64,000 nt of DNA, taken from contig NW_025064893.1 in assembly GCF_019112545.1 (NCBI RefSeq), positions 540,987-604,986 on the forward strand, in the 5' to 3' direction. This DNA comes from Guyanagaster necrorhizus (taxonomy: Eukaryota > Basidiomycota > Agaricomycetes > Agaricales > Physalacriaceae). Positions 21,979-34,200 of the stretch are shown here, piece after piece. Each line of letters begins with the position of its first letter. The first letter of the stretch is position 1. The notes beneath the pieces were generated by a model. That model was not told the origin of the DNA. It did not search any database and saw nothing but the letters and a program-made list of their open reading frames with translations. The position numbers and the translations under genes are program-made.

Positions 21979-22307
21979 ATGTTCGTCCAGGAGACTGCTA
22001 CCCACTCCGCCTCTCCTAAATTCTCGTCTGTTGCCAAGGGTGCCGCTGCGCCCAAGGAGGCCTTGAACCTCCGTTTGGACCTCAGTCTCGAGGATGAGCT
22101 CGCCGCCCAGGCAAAGGCCACCGGTGATATCACCTTGTCGCTCCTGTATGTGGAATTAAGCCGTATGCTGGAGCGCCCTCAAGCTGACTATTGGGCATAC
22201 AGTGAGTAAAATATCTCCGTCAGCGTGGAGAATGAATTGGTAATTCAGTTCATTGGGTTTTACTAGGTGAGATGGACCCTCCCTGTATGCGCTGTTATAG
22301 ATCCTGA
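21979..22307 (+). CDS. Small protein of unknown function, 87 aa
   Basis: Two exons, 21979-22201 and 22267-22307, with a 65-nt intron (GTGAGT...TACTAG); 88 codons with the stop. The middle part has an alternating pattern, ALNLRLDLSLEDELAAQAK then GDITLSLLYVELSRML, suggesting an amphipathic strand or helix pair. I recall similar amphipathic small proteins from other basidiomycetes but cannot assign a family. The C-terminus has two Cys (PPCMRC). No signal peptide. The TATA box supports the start. Confidence 0.6.
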
Positions 22308-22910
22308 GGCGAGTTATGGTGCGCCTGGGCATTCATCGGGGGAGAAGTAAATGTGTTCATGACTTGCGATGATTGTGATGACCCCCACCCAAAATTAATC
22401 GGACGACGTGTGTTGCATTTTATTCCATTGCTATAACTATTATATCAGTGTACATGCGAGCGTTTTTTCTCTCTTATACCAATATCAATGGTGATTTTGG
22501 GTTTCACGTGTACGCTATGGCAGCTTTTGGGAATGGGTTCGTGTCATATTGCGTCATGCGCCCTCGAACGTGTGAACGAGATGATAATCTTCGAGTCGCG
22601 TGTCGTCGGTAAGTTGGCAGCCTACTGCCGCAGGGAAGAGTCCGACACTAGACGAATAACGAGTCTACAAGATGTATCGTTGATAGAAAGTCGACCAGCC
22701 TCCGCCGAGCGACAGTATCGCTGTCCAAAAATTAAGGTTTGTAAAGGTTAAGGTTTGCAGAGGTTACGATTGGGAACCCAAATTCTTTGACAGCACGGGG
22801 TTTTTGACCTGGCCTGAAAACATGCGAAATCCTTCTCTTCTCTGTCGCGTACCGTGGGTAATTTCTCTCTACCAGTTCTCATCGAAACATATCATCCGAT
22901 CATTCCCGAT
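22308..22910. other. Intergenic, no gene recognised
   Basis: The plus-strand ORF at 22488-22751 lacks any family signal and I do not call it a gene. Confidence 0.5.
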
Positions 22911-24081
22911 TTACAAATCAAAATGGTGATTTAATTGCTTAGAAATGGTCTCTCTAAGCTTCGCAACACTGCCCAACGCATTTATACGACAACGATGGAA
23001 CATCGCAAGCGGCAACAGTTGGTCCCTCCCTAGTTCCAACACGACCCCTCTCAACCGTCCAAGAATATCCACTTCAGATCCCGTTGAACTGTTCTTCATA
23101 GCAGCCGTCCAGCTCGCCTTCCACACCCTCTCACAATCCGCATGAGACATGCACCCCCTTCCTCTCCGAAATGGCCGGGGACATTCCCCTATCTTCGCTA
23201 TAAACGTCGACAGAGAATAATAGCCACAAAAGACGTGGAGGTTCTGGATACTCGACAAGGGGGATCTGGCCTCGATGGACTGGCCTGCAGACAACAGAGG
23301 ATCCAGCTGAACCATATGAACATAATACGCGTGGCTCAGGAGGTGCTCTAACCGACCAGGCTCTTTGCTCCCCATTTCTATCGCCCGCAGCGGAGATAGC
23401 TCCCCTCGGAAGAGCCTACAAAGCCACTGGGACTGCACCGAATGCGATAGCGCATCATCTTCGCAGATGAAAGCCACCTTGAGGAGCCGTACGAAGAGGT
23501 CTGCCGACGCAGAGCGCAAAGGTCTATCTTGTGTGGCGTACACCCCCAACCGTACACCCTCCATGGCCCAGAATGCGCTATTGATGTTTCCATAATGGAA
23601 GGACATCTCCGCAACTAGGAGGATGTCGAGAAAGGACACCACGCGTACGTCTAGATCGGATCTGGAGGCTGGAGTCAGCAAGGGCGGAGTTGGGAAAGTA
23701 GCGCTGTCTTACTGTTTGTATACTCCAAATAAGAAAGCTTGGAAATGTTCTGATGATTCCGGGGGATCGGACAGTATGATTGGATCGTCAGGTCGGGCTC
23801 CTTTGCTCGAGGAGCTGATTTCTTTTGCTAGCGCTGGTGCGAGCGGAATAATCGAAGGTGCGTAAACCTGCCGGGGTTGTTACTGATTTAAGCCACGAAG
23901 GAATTCGACGACTTACTTTGAACAGCGTTCCGTGGACCTGGAGAACCCGAAAATCATGCGACATCTCCTTCATCATCGCTTCCATGCTGCCCGGGTTCTT
24001 CATCCAAAGCTCTCGTAGGCCGGCAGGTGCCCATAAAGCGGGTGTCTTGGACGGCGCATTGATTTGTGCGCAGGAGATCAT
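22911..24081 (-). CDS. BTB/POZ-like domain protein, 356 aa
   Basis: Three exons: 23917-24081, 23713-23867 and 22911-23661; introns 49 and 51 nt; frame closes to 357 codons. The first junction lies inside HGTLFKV-YAPSI, the same conserved BTB-like position that is split in the gene at 17152-18579, followed by a DPPESSEHFQAFLFGVY stretch typical of the end of the domain core. The C-terminal region has GRGCMSHADCERVWKASW, matching the CKEMWDYYW region of the other gene, so the two are distant paralogs. Role unknown; probably an adaptor. Confidence 0.7.
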
Positions 24082-24575
24082 GGTGAAACGGCCACGAGCT
24101 TAACTGAAAAGCAAGAGAAGTCAGAATAGTTCGAGTCATTCAGATGCTGTTGAATGGTTCGAAAAAGGAAAAGAACCATCCGATGTCCTTAGGCGCCAAG
24201 TACCATGACACTGGTATATGATCTCTGGTTTGAGGGTCGCCACGTTTCGAAGTTGAGGGAAGGACGGTACTGAGCAACCTTCTTTTGTTTTGGTATAACA
24301 AGCGCAACCACGTAGTACTGAGATAGTGAGAGAGGGTGACGAGTGATGGTGATGTATAGGTGATGAATGAGAACAATCAAAGTGATGGTACCGAGCCGAG
24401 TCAAACAAACGCCCCTGCACGTTGAGTGACGCCTCGGCATCGAGAGTCTAAAATAAGAATGAGAGTCAAAAGAAGCGATACAATGATACTGCAAATAAAA
24501 GATTAGTAGTCATACACGATACACTAGCACGCAACCACAAAGAATGAGCAAAATATGCAAAAGAATCTCCTCGTA
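24082..24575. other. Intergenic between BTB-like gene and TAF6 3' end
   Basis: Promoter side of the BTB-like gene and 3' flank of TAF6; no further gene seen. Confidence 0.5.
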
Positions 24576-26351
24576 TCAGGTCCCATTGCTCGCTCCAAGG
24601 ATTCCTCGAGACCAGGCAGCGTCTCCTGAGATCCTTTCAGCGAAAAAGTCGCCTAAAGCCTCCCGCAACTTGCTTCTCAAAGCGACGTCTTCTTCTTGTG
24701 TCATATCAAGTGTATCTGCCATGTCCGAGCGAGGGTGGAGGACCTCAAACGCAGCCTAGAAGACAGTTAGACATGGTCAAGTGCTTGTCGAGGAAACAGA
24801 TTCACCATAACAGAATCTATTAGCGATGCGGTGCCGGGACCACTGCATTCGCTGCCCACCACCTTCGCGCCACCGCCATCCACAAGGCCTTTTCTGACAG
24901 CCTCCTTACCGACACCCATGAGGCCACGGATAGCACCCTCACGGGTACCTATGCTTTTATTCGGCGATATGAGAGCTAGAAGGAGCGTCTTCATTATCCG
25001 GGGTGAAAGCGAAGGGTATGTTGTTGAGTGTTGAGTAAGCAGCCGCGATAGCGTCTGGGATGCTGATGTACGGAGATATGTCGCATGAGTAGGGGGTAAA
25101 GAAGAGTGGAGTAGGGTAGAAAGTATCGGTGGAAGTATTTGATGAAGCTAGAATCGAATCGTATCAGCATCAAAGATGGCTTTAATAGATGCGGCATTCT
25201 CAGACGCTGATAGGTCATTCCATATACGCAACAGTCCTTCTGCCACAGAAAGCGACATTCTGAGGCGAAGTTCAGATGTGGTTTCCAGGGACAGAAGCCC
25301 AGTCGGCGCGGTTTTGGATCACGTTGCAGCGCCTAGAAAATACAAGATTGGCAGCAACAGAAGACTCACGTATGGTTCGACGAACAACGTTTGATTTTCC
25401 ATAAGTGAACTGATGACGTCGAGGAGCACCTCGAGCATGCGACCGTCTTGTTCACTCTGCGACCCATCCTTGAGCGCACCCACCACTCCTTCGCCGACCC
25501 ATTTGATGAGATAAGGAAGCAGCGCCTGCAACCCCGCGTCGTTTTTTAGGCTGGCCAGTGCTGCTGTTCGTTTGGTGAAGTCCGAGGATGAAGGAAGTAG
25601 AGAAGAAGTGAGACGGTTATAATACAGTTGCAGTTCGCGTGACAGAACCTGCTTGACAAGCTGTTGTTGCTGTTGTTGTTGTTGTTGCTGTTTTTTAGTT
25701 GCTGCGGGCACCATTGGCGCTGTTATCCCATTCATTCGAGGTGGCGACTTCCCGCCCTCCTGGTCAACATCGCGCGGAATGGCGGGAGGATTCTCCGGTA
25801 TAAGGGGTTGAACACCTTCCACTGCTAGCCAATGTGCCGTCCAGCTCACGCCTGGTAGGAGGGATATCTTCTCTTCCCTCAAAACACGGTCGAAATCGAT
25901 CTCTTCATCCTCCACGAAATAAACGGGCCCAGCAGCAGGCATATGCGAGAATGCCGGCGCACGCCGGAAAGTCGGGGGATTGTGTGGGGTATGACCGTAC
26001 AGGGGCTCGAGGTTGAGGACGCGAAATGCTTGGTCGATGTCAACCGTGGTCATCATGGTTCGCCGTCCGTGCCGCATGAATCGAGCTGCCTCCTGCATGA
26101 AGGTCAGTGGATGCCTTTGCGACATAGGAAACCCACGCACCTCAATAACCTGGTGTAGTCTATATTCGACATCGCTGGCCAACGAAGAGGCAACAGAATC
26201 CGAGATTGTTATGTTCAAGAATTCGGCGACATCCTGCACGGATGTAGGCAATGTTTCCTGTCAGATAGAAGAGACCTGCCTTGACTGATTCAGGCTTGTA
26301 CGCTCCCGCCTGTTGTCCTTGAACAGCCTTTGGCTTTGCTGGCTTGCTCAT
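24576..26351 (-). CDS. TAF6: TFIID/SAGA subunit TAF6, 469 aa
   Basis: Histone-fold subunit of TFIID (and SAGA in many fungi) that pairs with TAF9 in promoter recognition. Five exons: 26280-26351, 26141-26233, 25370-26092, 24806-25147 and 24576-24755; 470 codons. The N-terminal histone fold reads YKPESVK, DVEYRLHQVIE, EAARFMRHGRRT, RVLNLEPLYG. A linker with a Gln run (encoded near 25660-25690) follows, then the HEAT-like C-terminal domain (LFVEPY-LHQILPPILSTLL, TREGAIRGL, GKEAVRKGL). Intron 1 uses a GC donor (AAG|GCAGGT). Intron 3 is 222 nt, long for this genome. The stop is TGA at 24576-24578. Confidence 0.93.
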
Positions 26352-26861
26352 GACCCACGGTGAAACCAAGGTCTCGAGGTCGTGGTCGTGGTCGTTGGTG
26401 AAGCGCTTAGCGCAAATAAGCATCAACAAACGTATCGGGCCGGTGGGCCGCTCTCCTTGTACTCAATGTGTGATCTTAACTTGGCACTTATCTGCTTTCT
26501 CCCTTGGTGATATTTCAAACGGACCTTAATTTTGAACCTTCCGATATGGCTTTGTTTCGGCTCGTAAAATCATCGACTCGATAGAACCAATTTCCTGGAG
26601 ATTGGGGAGACCTACGGTGCCACTAAGAATTACCAGAGGTACGATAAAGATAAGATGCCTCAATCTTCACTGAGTATTTCCAAACAGAAAACATGCATCT
26701 TGGCTCCTTTTTTTCCTTACCGCCGGTCCAGCAAATCTCAGGAAAAAAAAAAATCAAATCGAGATCATCAGCTAGATCCGATCGCTGAATCTTCTTTTCA
26801 CGTGCAATCCTGTGCTACGAATCGGCCCACACTGAGAATATGAGCCACGCTTTCGACGCTC
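26352..26861. other. Divergent promoter region TAF6 / secreted family gene
   Basis: 510 bp between two divergent start codons; contains an A-rich tract near 26740-26755. No gene. Confidence 0.5.
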
Positions 26862-28091
26862 ATGTTCGTCTCTTTCCATTGGCAATCATCTGCGTTCCTC
26901 TTCAAGTTGCTTTGCCTCTCTTCTTTTGCTCTTGCCGCAGATAAAAGTCCAGTTAGGCGCGCCGCATCTGCGGTGGCATATTATAATCCGTACGATGATA
27001 GGGGGTCTATGCTAACGGTGAACGCACTGATACACGTGTCTACCCAACAACTCATGTAAAGTTCTAGACGATATTGGGGACATATCCGCCCGGTCAGCAG
27101 GAGCCCTTGAACATGATAATATCAGGCAACTCCGACGAAGCTGTTCTCGCCTTGCAGCAGACCGATGGAGGGCTCCTAAATTATTTCTTGTGAGATATAT
27201 ATCTTACTGTTCTTGATATATCACCGAATTGTCTTCAAAGGTCATTGTCTTTCGCCGGCGAGTGCTTAGGCTTACACGAAGGAGACTCTCAGCAAGCCAA
27301 TCTTGGGGACGGAAAAGGCCTTCGTACGTACGTTTCTTCATGTATGTTCTTTCACGTTTCTGACTGGCGGGCGCTCTCTGAAGTAAACCAAACGGCTGTC
27401 ATGCGCTATGACTATGGTGACTCTTCCGTAGGAACTTGCACAGAGACCGTGCAAGGAGGTAACCACTTTCGATACTGGGTCCAAAACGGCACCGGGGCCA
27501 ATAGGTTAATATCTATTTCTACAGTTCAACAGTGTGTACCACACCTGACTGACATGACTCTTCTCTAGTGGTGCCATCTTCATGGCAGCATCATATGAAG
27601 AGCCAGAAGCGGAGGGTCATGACATTGTGGTCAACGGATACAACCTCGGCCGCGACTATATAATCGGCAACATCACTGGCTCCGTAATACCCACTCTTAC
27701 CTTAACCAACGCATCGACGTTTTCAGGATCAACATCCTACGGAAACTACACATACCAGACCAGCGTCATGTATGCTTCAGGCCTCCTACAGAACACAAGT
27801 ATTGGCATCAACCACAACTTGACTGTATGGGTTGAGGGTGTAACGAACGCTGTAGATGGTCTTGTCGCCGTTCTGGATGTTTCAATCTCAGAACGCCCAG
27901 CTAACTCTAGCAGTGGCTCCAGTCAGACACAGAGCACAAGCTCACCACAGTACGTCCCCCAAAATCTCAGTTTGTCGTGAGTTGACACTTGTTCCAGAAA
28001 CACCCAAGGTAGCGCTGGTTGGAGATTACATCCAGAGTTGTGGGCTCTGACCACTACTTTGATTTGTCTTCTTTTATCTGTTGCTCTGTAA
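26862..28091 (+). CDS. Secreted, probably GPI-anchored protein of unknown function (member 1), 318 aa
   Basis: Six exons: 26862-27017, 27068-27189, 27241-27323, 27384-27504, 27569-27949 and 27998-28091; 319 codons. An N-terminal hydrophobic signal (FLFKLLCLSSFALA) is followed by a mature domain with GSMLT, NMIISGNSDEAV, GECLG, NQTAVMRYDYGD, HFRYWVQNG, HDIVVNGYNLGRDYIIGN and INHNLTVWV. There are many N-glycosylation sites. A Ser-rich stretch leads to a hydrophobic C-terminus (TTTLICLLLSVAL) ending the protein, typical of a GPI signal. Paralogs lie at 37589-38917 and 61617-62812. I recall the family from agaricomycete genomes as uncharacterised. Confidence 0.8.
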
Positions 28092-28648
28092 TTTCGTTAC
28101 TTATCAAATAGACTTTTCGAACGATGTAATACTTATTCATGTATCTTATGCCGCACTAACCACGAGCCGCTAATTTGGACGATAAGTGTAAGAGTTCGCT
28201 CCCAACATTAATACTGAAGCTGGCGGACCACCAGTTCCACCCACCTAGGTTACACCGCCAGCACCGCGAAAACAATGAATATGCCATCTATATACCGCGA
28301 AAGCTTGATTGGAGATTGTATCATCCCCCCATGCCCACGCACCTTCAGAACGGATCCTTTCTTGAATACGATACCTGGATCCGTCATTCCGAGTCTTCTC
28401 TGACGTAGCGAAGGCCTCGGAAATTATATGCGAATCGGAAGAAAAAGAACAGAAGTGTAGAAGGATAGATCATCTTGGTCATTGAATTGTTTGTCATTAA
28501 GAACCCCATAGATGTGGTGATGTGTGGGTGGTGTACAAATGAAGTGTTAGTATGCGTGCATCGAATGAATCGAATGATTGACTATAAGAGCAAAGGTATT
28601 AGTAGACGAACTCGCCTTAAGATAGTGCAATCCCCTCCTGACTACAAC
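28092..28648. other. Intergenic, convergent 3' ends
   Basis: Two genes point at each other across this region. No gene recognised. Confidence 0.5.
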
Positions 28649-30148
28649 TCAAATGCGAAAACAATTTCCATACTCCAGGATCATCTGCACCACAACCACG
28701 AACCCTCCAATAGCCGGAGCAGCCACTAATGCCCTCAACGCCACCTCACCCCATCTAGTCCTCCACGTCGCCGGCACATCATACATCCTAAACCCAAACC
28801 CAAGCCCATACACCCACCCAAACACCAACCACGTCGTGATCCACACCCTCTGCGTCAGCGTGCTCCCCCCATGCCGGAACCCCGACAGCGCCCCGATGAT
28901 CGCCAACGGCGCACCCACAGACACCACGAATGTCGCCACCAAGTTGATCAGAGCATTGTTCGCCAGCCCACCCTGGAGCGGGCTCGGTATCTTCTCGAGG
29001 AACGCGAAGCGCCAGGGCAGGCGGGGGAACTCGGCGCACGCGGGGATGGATATATGCACGGTCGTACCTGGGGAGCAACACTCCGGGGCGAGGACGATCG
29101 GGCCCGTGTCCGTGCCCCCGTTGATCTCCACAAGGTGTTTCTCGCCGTCGGACGTGAACGTGAGGTTTCGATGGTCGGTTATAGTCGAGAGCGTCCCCAC
29201 AGTTCCGTCGAACCACCGCCCGTACCGCGACTCCAGCTCGTCCGTCACTTCTGAGCGTACGATGTACACCGTCGTGTACGTTGGCGTCAATAAGCTCCCG
29301 AGGAGGTTCACCAGGGACATTACTATGTACGGCGCGACAGTCAAGGAGAAAGCGACGTAGCCGTATCGTTCGATCTGATCGCCACGCGCGCGGTAGAGCG
29401 TATACGAAGAAGATACGGTCTGGAATATAGAGAGGATGATTTTGGCATTGTTAAGAGAGTAGGCGAGCTGCACGTTCTGGTTGTTCCCGGTCGTGGAGAT
29501 CACGGCAGTAGGCGGGACCAAGGCGAATGCGTAACCTTCTGGCAACCGTTGCGACGCACCGTGCAGATGGAACTTGCGCCATGCTGCGGAAGCCATATCA
29601 GCGAGCGAGGAGCGGATCCAGTCTGGGACATACACGTTCCATGTCGCCTTGGAGAGATCACTGAAATTCCATTCCGGTCTGAGAGAGTATTGTCTTTTTT
29701 ATCAAAGTCACACGTACCTTTCACCAGATATCTTGACAGCATGCATAGTATGCCCAGCAACGGGTGTCCACTTGTCCGTGCGCACGACCATGCACAGCGC
29801 TCCCGCAGCCGCAGCTTTCTGAAGGTCCGATCCTCCTCGATTCGCTAAGATGAGGATCCCGCGCGCGACGCTGTTGAGGCCTCTGGCTACACCGGACGCT
29901 GGGAAGAGCAGCGCCGTCCAGAAGCCGAGAGTCTGGTCGAAGACGGGTTCGCCGGGGTAAGTCTGAATAGTAGCGGCATAGCTGACATAGTTTGAGAGCA
30001 AAAAGGTGAGGACGGTGAACCATGTAGAAGGCGTGCACAGCAGGTCGGAAACACCGTGATCTGTGACCCCAGGCGGCAAGTCAATGTTCTCTACAGGCAA
30101 TGCGGATGCTGCGAGAGGAAGGAACAAGGACAACAGGAAGGCAGCCAT
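28649..30148 (-). CDS. Multi-pass membrane protein of unknown function, 480 aa
   Basis: Two exons, 29718-30148 and 28649-29660, with a 57-nt intron; 481 codons. It starts with a signal-like segment (FLLSLFLPLAASALP). Further hydrophobic spans include WFTVLTFLLSNYVSYAA, YIVMSLVNLLGSLL, LVATFVVSVGAPLAIIGAL, VWITTWLVFGWVYGLGFGF and LVAAPAIGGFVVVVQMIL. A 100-residue hydrophilic loop with two adjacent Cys (PECCSPG) and N-glycosylation sites lies between the span clusters. I do not recognise a named family; a conserved fungal membrane protein is the best description. The opposite strand of exon 2 is also open, a consequence of its high GC. Confidence 0.75.
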
Positions 30149-31284
30149 AGGACAGGGAGGAGCAGGAGCAGATCGATGACGGTTAAGAACAGACTCATGG
30201 TGCGTGGTGAGATGGGAGCCTCGGTCGTAGGTTCAGTATTACTCGGCATGATCCTATTTGAGGGTTATTGAATGTCAGAATCAAGTCGGATCAGGGCCAC
30301 AGTGCCAAGGCCTATTTTGTTTCCGTGTGATTGTAGGGACTGGGCCAGTGTGTAGAACGCCGGATGCGGCTGATGGTTTGGGTGGCAGAGGTAGACCAAG
30401 ATGGTACCGATGAGGTCAGCAGGCTGGAGGACATGAGAAGGAAGATCGTTAGGTAACAAATGGACTGTCCAGATGGCAGCATACACTTGGACTGATGTAC
30501 AGGAGGATGTATCAGTACCAAGCCACAAAGTCAGTATAGTACGGTTCGTCTTCGATGGCCGAGCGTAGCTCGTGACTACCCGCACCAGGTGATGCAGCGA
30601 AGGCACCGTGGCTCGTTGAGAGAGATGAGACAATAAATCTCCGTTTTTATCTGTACAGAAGGACAAGACGAGCGCCCCAGCACCGATGACCGACTTGCAG
30701 TCGGATCAGCATCTACGTGAAATGCTACGAAGTAGTGTTCCGGGAGGATGGTCAGAGGTCGACTAATAATGTTGCTGTCGAAGCTCATCCTTGCAGAAAA
30801 ATGAATAACTTCTAGATGCCAAGGAAGAACCGCTTCTCACATATGAGCAGCATTATGATGGGACGAACAACGCGTACATCTTCCAGCTGCGGCGCTACGT
30901 CGTACTGCACCGAATAATTAATCGCACATTGATGGTGCTCCCACCGCGGCCGCCCGGCCTACCGGTGAAGTACATACTGTACTAGTACTAACCAGGTACA
31001 TATAGCAAGGACTACTGTACAATCCAGTTCAGCTGCCGCGTGTTCCTGTGGTATGGTTCCATGTGGACTAACAACCCTCAACTTGGAGAGGCCGCTGAGC
31101 TGTGAGTCGAGATGAAGCCGAGCGTTCAGGGGAAAGCCATGGCGAATACTTGGCAGAGTACGGAAATTTTATATCATAATTGCACAATATATAGCACATA
31201 AATTAGCAATAGCACGTAGAAAGCATGTGGATACATCCAATCAAAGCAAAGAATGCTTTTCGTAAAATACCAGTCAATGCAATC
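30149..31284. other. Intergenic, no supported gene
   Basis: A minus-strand ORF of 133 codons (30265-30666) ends about 115 bp upstream of the membrane protein start codon. It shows no motif and I do not call it. The rest (30.8-31.3 kb) is non-coding. Confidence 0.4.
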
Positions 31285-34200
31285 TCATTCCACCTTATTA
31301 AACTGTGCCGTTTTACTCCAGCTCTTTTGTTGGAATCCATCCACTTCTAATACCTTCAAGACTGCATCCTCCAGCTTTGTGTCCCCATATTCTCGCAGAC
31401 GCAGAAGGACCGTGACAAAATGGTAGATCTCGATGGGCGAGGAAATGTTGAACGTTTGAACGTTGCGCTCAACGATGTAGACGGTCTAAGATGAGATAAG
31501 CGTAGGCATAGCAGTACAAGAAAAGAACTTACCTCGGAGTCGCTCGAGCACCAAGCCATAAGTACAGCTCCTTCAAGGCCATCCGTCGCCAATGCGAAAA
31601 CAGCTTGTTTGGTCACTCCCAGACTTGCAAGATACCTGACAGACGCTTCCGTGTACATTTTTGCTTGCACGACGGCCTTCGCGTAAGTCTGGGTAGGCTT
31701 CTTGTACCCCGCAACTAAAACGGCTAAGAGAAGTTTAGTGAGCAGCTCCTGGACGTCCATCACCACCCCAGGTGGGAATACCATCTTGGGTGCTGATTTG
31801 GTCACTGAGCACATCACCGCAAATGGGTGCATCAAGCCTTCCGCCTTCTTTGCCGGAGCATTGATTTTCGCATCGGCCTTCTTCGCCTCATCATTGAGAT
31901 GCGTTTCAGGGGCGGCTGCCATCTCTTCCTCGATTGCAACCATTCGAGTGGACGTCGACTTCGTTCGGGTTGAAGCAGGTCGAGAGCTGGATTTTTTTAG
32001 CGTGACGCTTTGCATTCGAAGACGGTTCTTCAGATACACGGTCATCGCTGGGCTCAACAATGTTATCTGGATTGAGTGCCCGAGCGGCGCCGACAGTTTC
32101 GCGGGTTTCTGCAACACGAACAAGGGGCTCTGGGATTTTCTGAACGTGGTCCAGCGGTATTGTCAGGATCGCATCGACAATGCCCAGCTAAGGCTCATCT
32201 CCAGCACGCTTTAAAATGGCGCTCCGTGCTGCTGCTGGATTCGCAAAGAGATCTGAGACGGCGCGTCTATGTTTGACAGCAGCAGTAAGGACTTCGGTGG
32301 CCTGAAGGTAAAAGGTTGGATCGGAGCTGACGCCGGGAAGCACCACTTGAAGAGCATATACCATGATGTGTTCCAATTCTTTGGCGAGATCCTTAAATTC
32401 TTTGCCATTGAACGGGGCAGACAATTTCGCCAGATCCGAGGCAACATTCCGAGACAGAGAAAGCGCCCTTTCAAATCTGGGAAGAGAGTAAACACAGAAC
32501 ATTCAATCGTTGGAAAGGACTTATACCACTCTTCCGGAGGCCAACTCATGCGAGTCCACAAAGCCAAGATTGAGAAGGATGTCCCACTCATGGCGGGCCT
32601 CAGCTTCATTGTGAGATTTACCGCCCTTCTCTTTTGAGTATCCGCCAGCAGATGCCCACAAGATAGACGAAAAGCAACCGGAGATGATTTCCCAGAATCT
32701 TTGCGGGAGCTCCAGAGTATTCTCGCCATCGGGACATTTCCTTGCTTGTAAGAGGAAATGCTCCCGCACATTCTGAACCCGTTTATCAACGACAGGCAGT
32801 CCATGCTACTATGGTTAAGTGATACGAAGTATAGGTAGCCACCAAATACACTTACCTCAGCGATAGGTGGCTTCGTATATTGTATCATTTTATCATAAAA
32901 TCCGAGCATCTCATTGATTTCCGAAGCGTCAACGTCCTTCGAAACGGTAGGTCCGAGGTTAGAGTCTGTGTTGAGGTGTACATTGGTCAAACTGATGATT
33001 TTGCGGTCGTGTGCATAGCTTGAGAAAGAAAGCTTTGCGGCAGGGGATATGCCAGTGAAGGACTTCGCACCCAACCTGGTGAAAACAGGATATCAGAATG
33101 GGTAGTTTAAAGTGGCCAAAAATAGAAGGCCTACGCTGAACAAGACAAGGCATCTGCGCTCTTCGAACGCTTACCGGTCTTTCCCTTATTAGAAGAACCA
33201 CCATCCGTCGTTGTTCTGAACAAGAGTTAGAAGGAAATCGAGAGAAGCATGAGCAGTCTAGATTCACTTTTGTCGTCCACGTTCTTCAGCCGGAGCTGAC
33301 GCTCTATCTGACGGGGTCTTCGAACCCGTAGCTCCAAGGGAAGGCTCACGAGGATACGTGAGATCGATATCGGGCATAAATGGTGTAAGATCTGCTGGAG
33401 GAGGTTCGCGTTTGCTGTCTGCAGACATCGAGCGCCTCGGATGGCGTGCAGATCTAGCCTTCGAGGAGGCCCGCGTAATCCACTTTCCGGAGTCGGCCAT
33501 GTTGAATGAACAGCAGTGAGTTGATGAAGGATCGGAAGGTGCTGTGTGGTCGGTGTCACTGTTAAATAGATGAGGGACAACGTTAAGGCCAAATGAAGTG
33601 ACTCCCACCATTTTTCCACCGTATTTAGCCAATGAACAATCCTTTGTTCCCATTGTTCTTCTTCGGTACCGGAATCGTCATCATCGATGGTATCTGATCT
33701 CCACGGAAGTCGTTTGAACGTCGGAGTTCCGCATTGGGCAACGATTCCCTCGACATGCGCGCGAAGGCCGATGATGAATTGTGCAAATTTGAGAGCACTG
33801 ACAGCGTCAGTGAGGTCGTACACTCCTAATGAGGGGTCTATACGCGTCTCATCTGCTTGCGCAAAACGAACTGTGGGCTATTCAAATTCAGTCAGTGGGG
33901 GTAATGAGTCAGAAGAAGCTGACACACTAGAACACCAGGGTCGGCGCATATTTTGTCAAGCCAACCGAAGACCACCCGGCCTACGGACCCTTTGTTTGAC
34001 AGGATAATTCCAATAACAGGCTCAGCAATTCCCCAAGTAGAACGTTGATAAAGAATACCGCTCATTAGGGTGAAAATGTCTTCTTCATCCGTGACACAAA
34101 GGTACGGAAGAACAACAGAGTTCGGATGTCGCCAGTGGGCAAGGATGTGGGCATCAAGGGGAACGAAAGATGACTGGGCAGACGTCGGATCCGTTGAAGC

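Noticed and set aside
28653..29360. 235-codon plus-strand ORF
   Set aside because: Lies opposite exon 2 of the membrane protein gene, which has clear membrane spans and a spliced signal-peptide exon; the antisense frame is Pro/Arg-rich and has no motif.
30265..30666. 133-codon minus-strand ORF upstream of the membrane protein gene
   Set aside because: Has an ATG and moderate composition but no recognisable motif, no exon partner and no paralog in the window; not strong enough to call.
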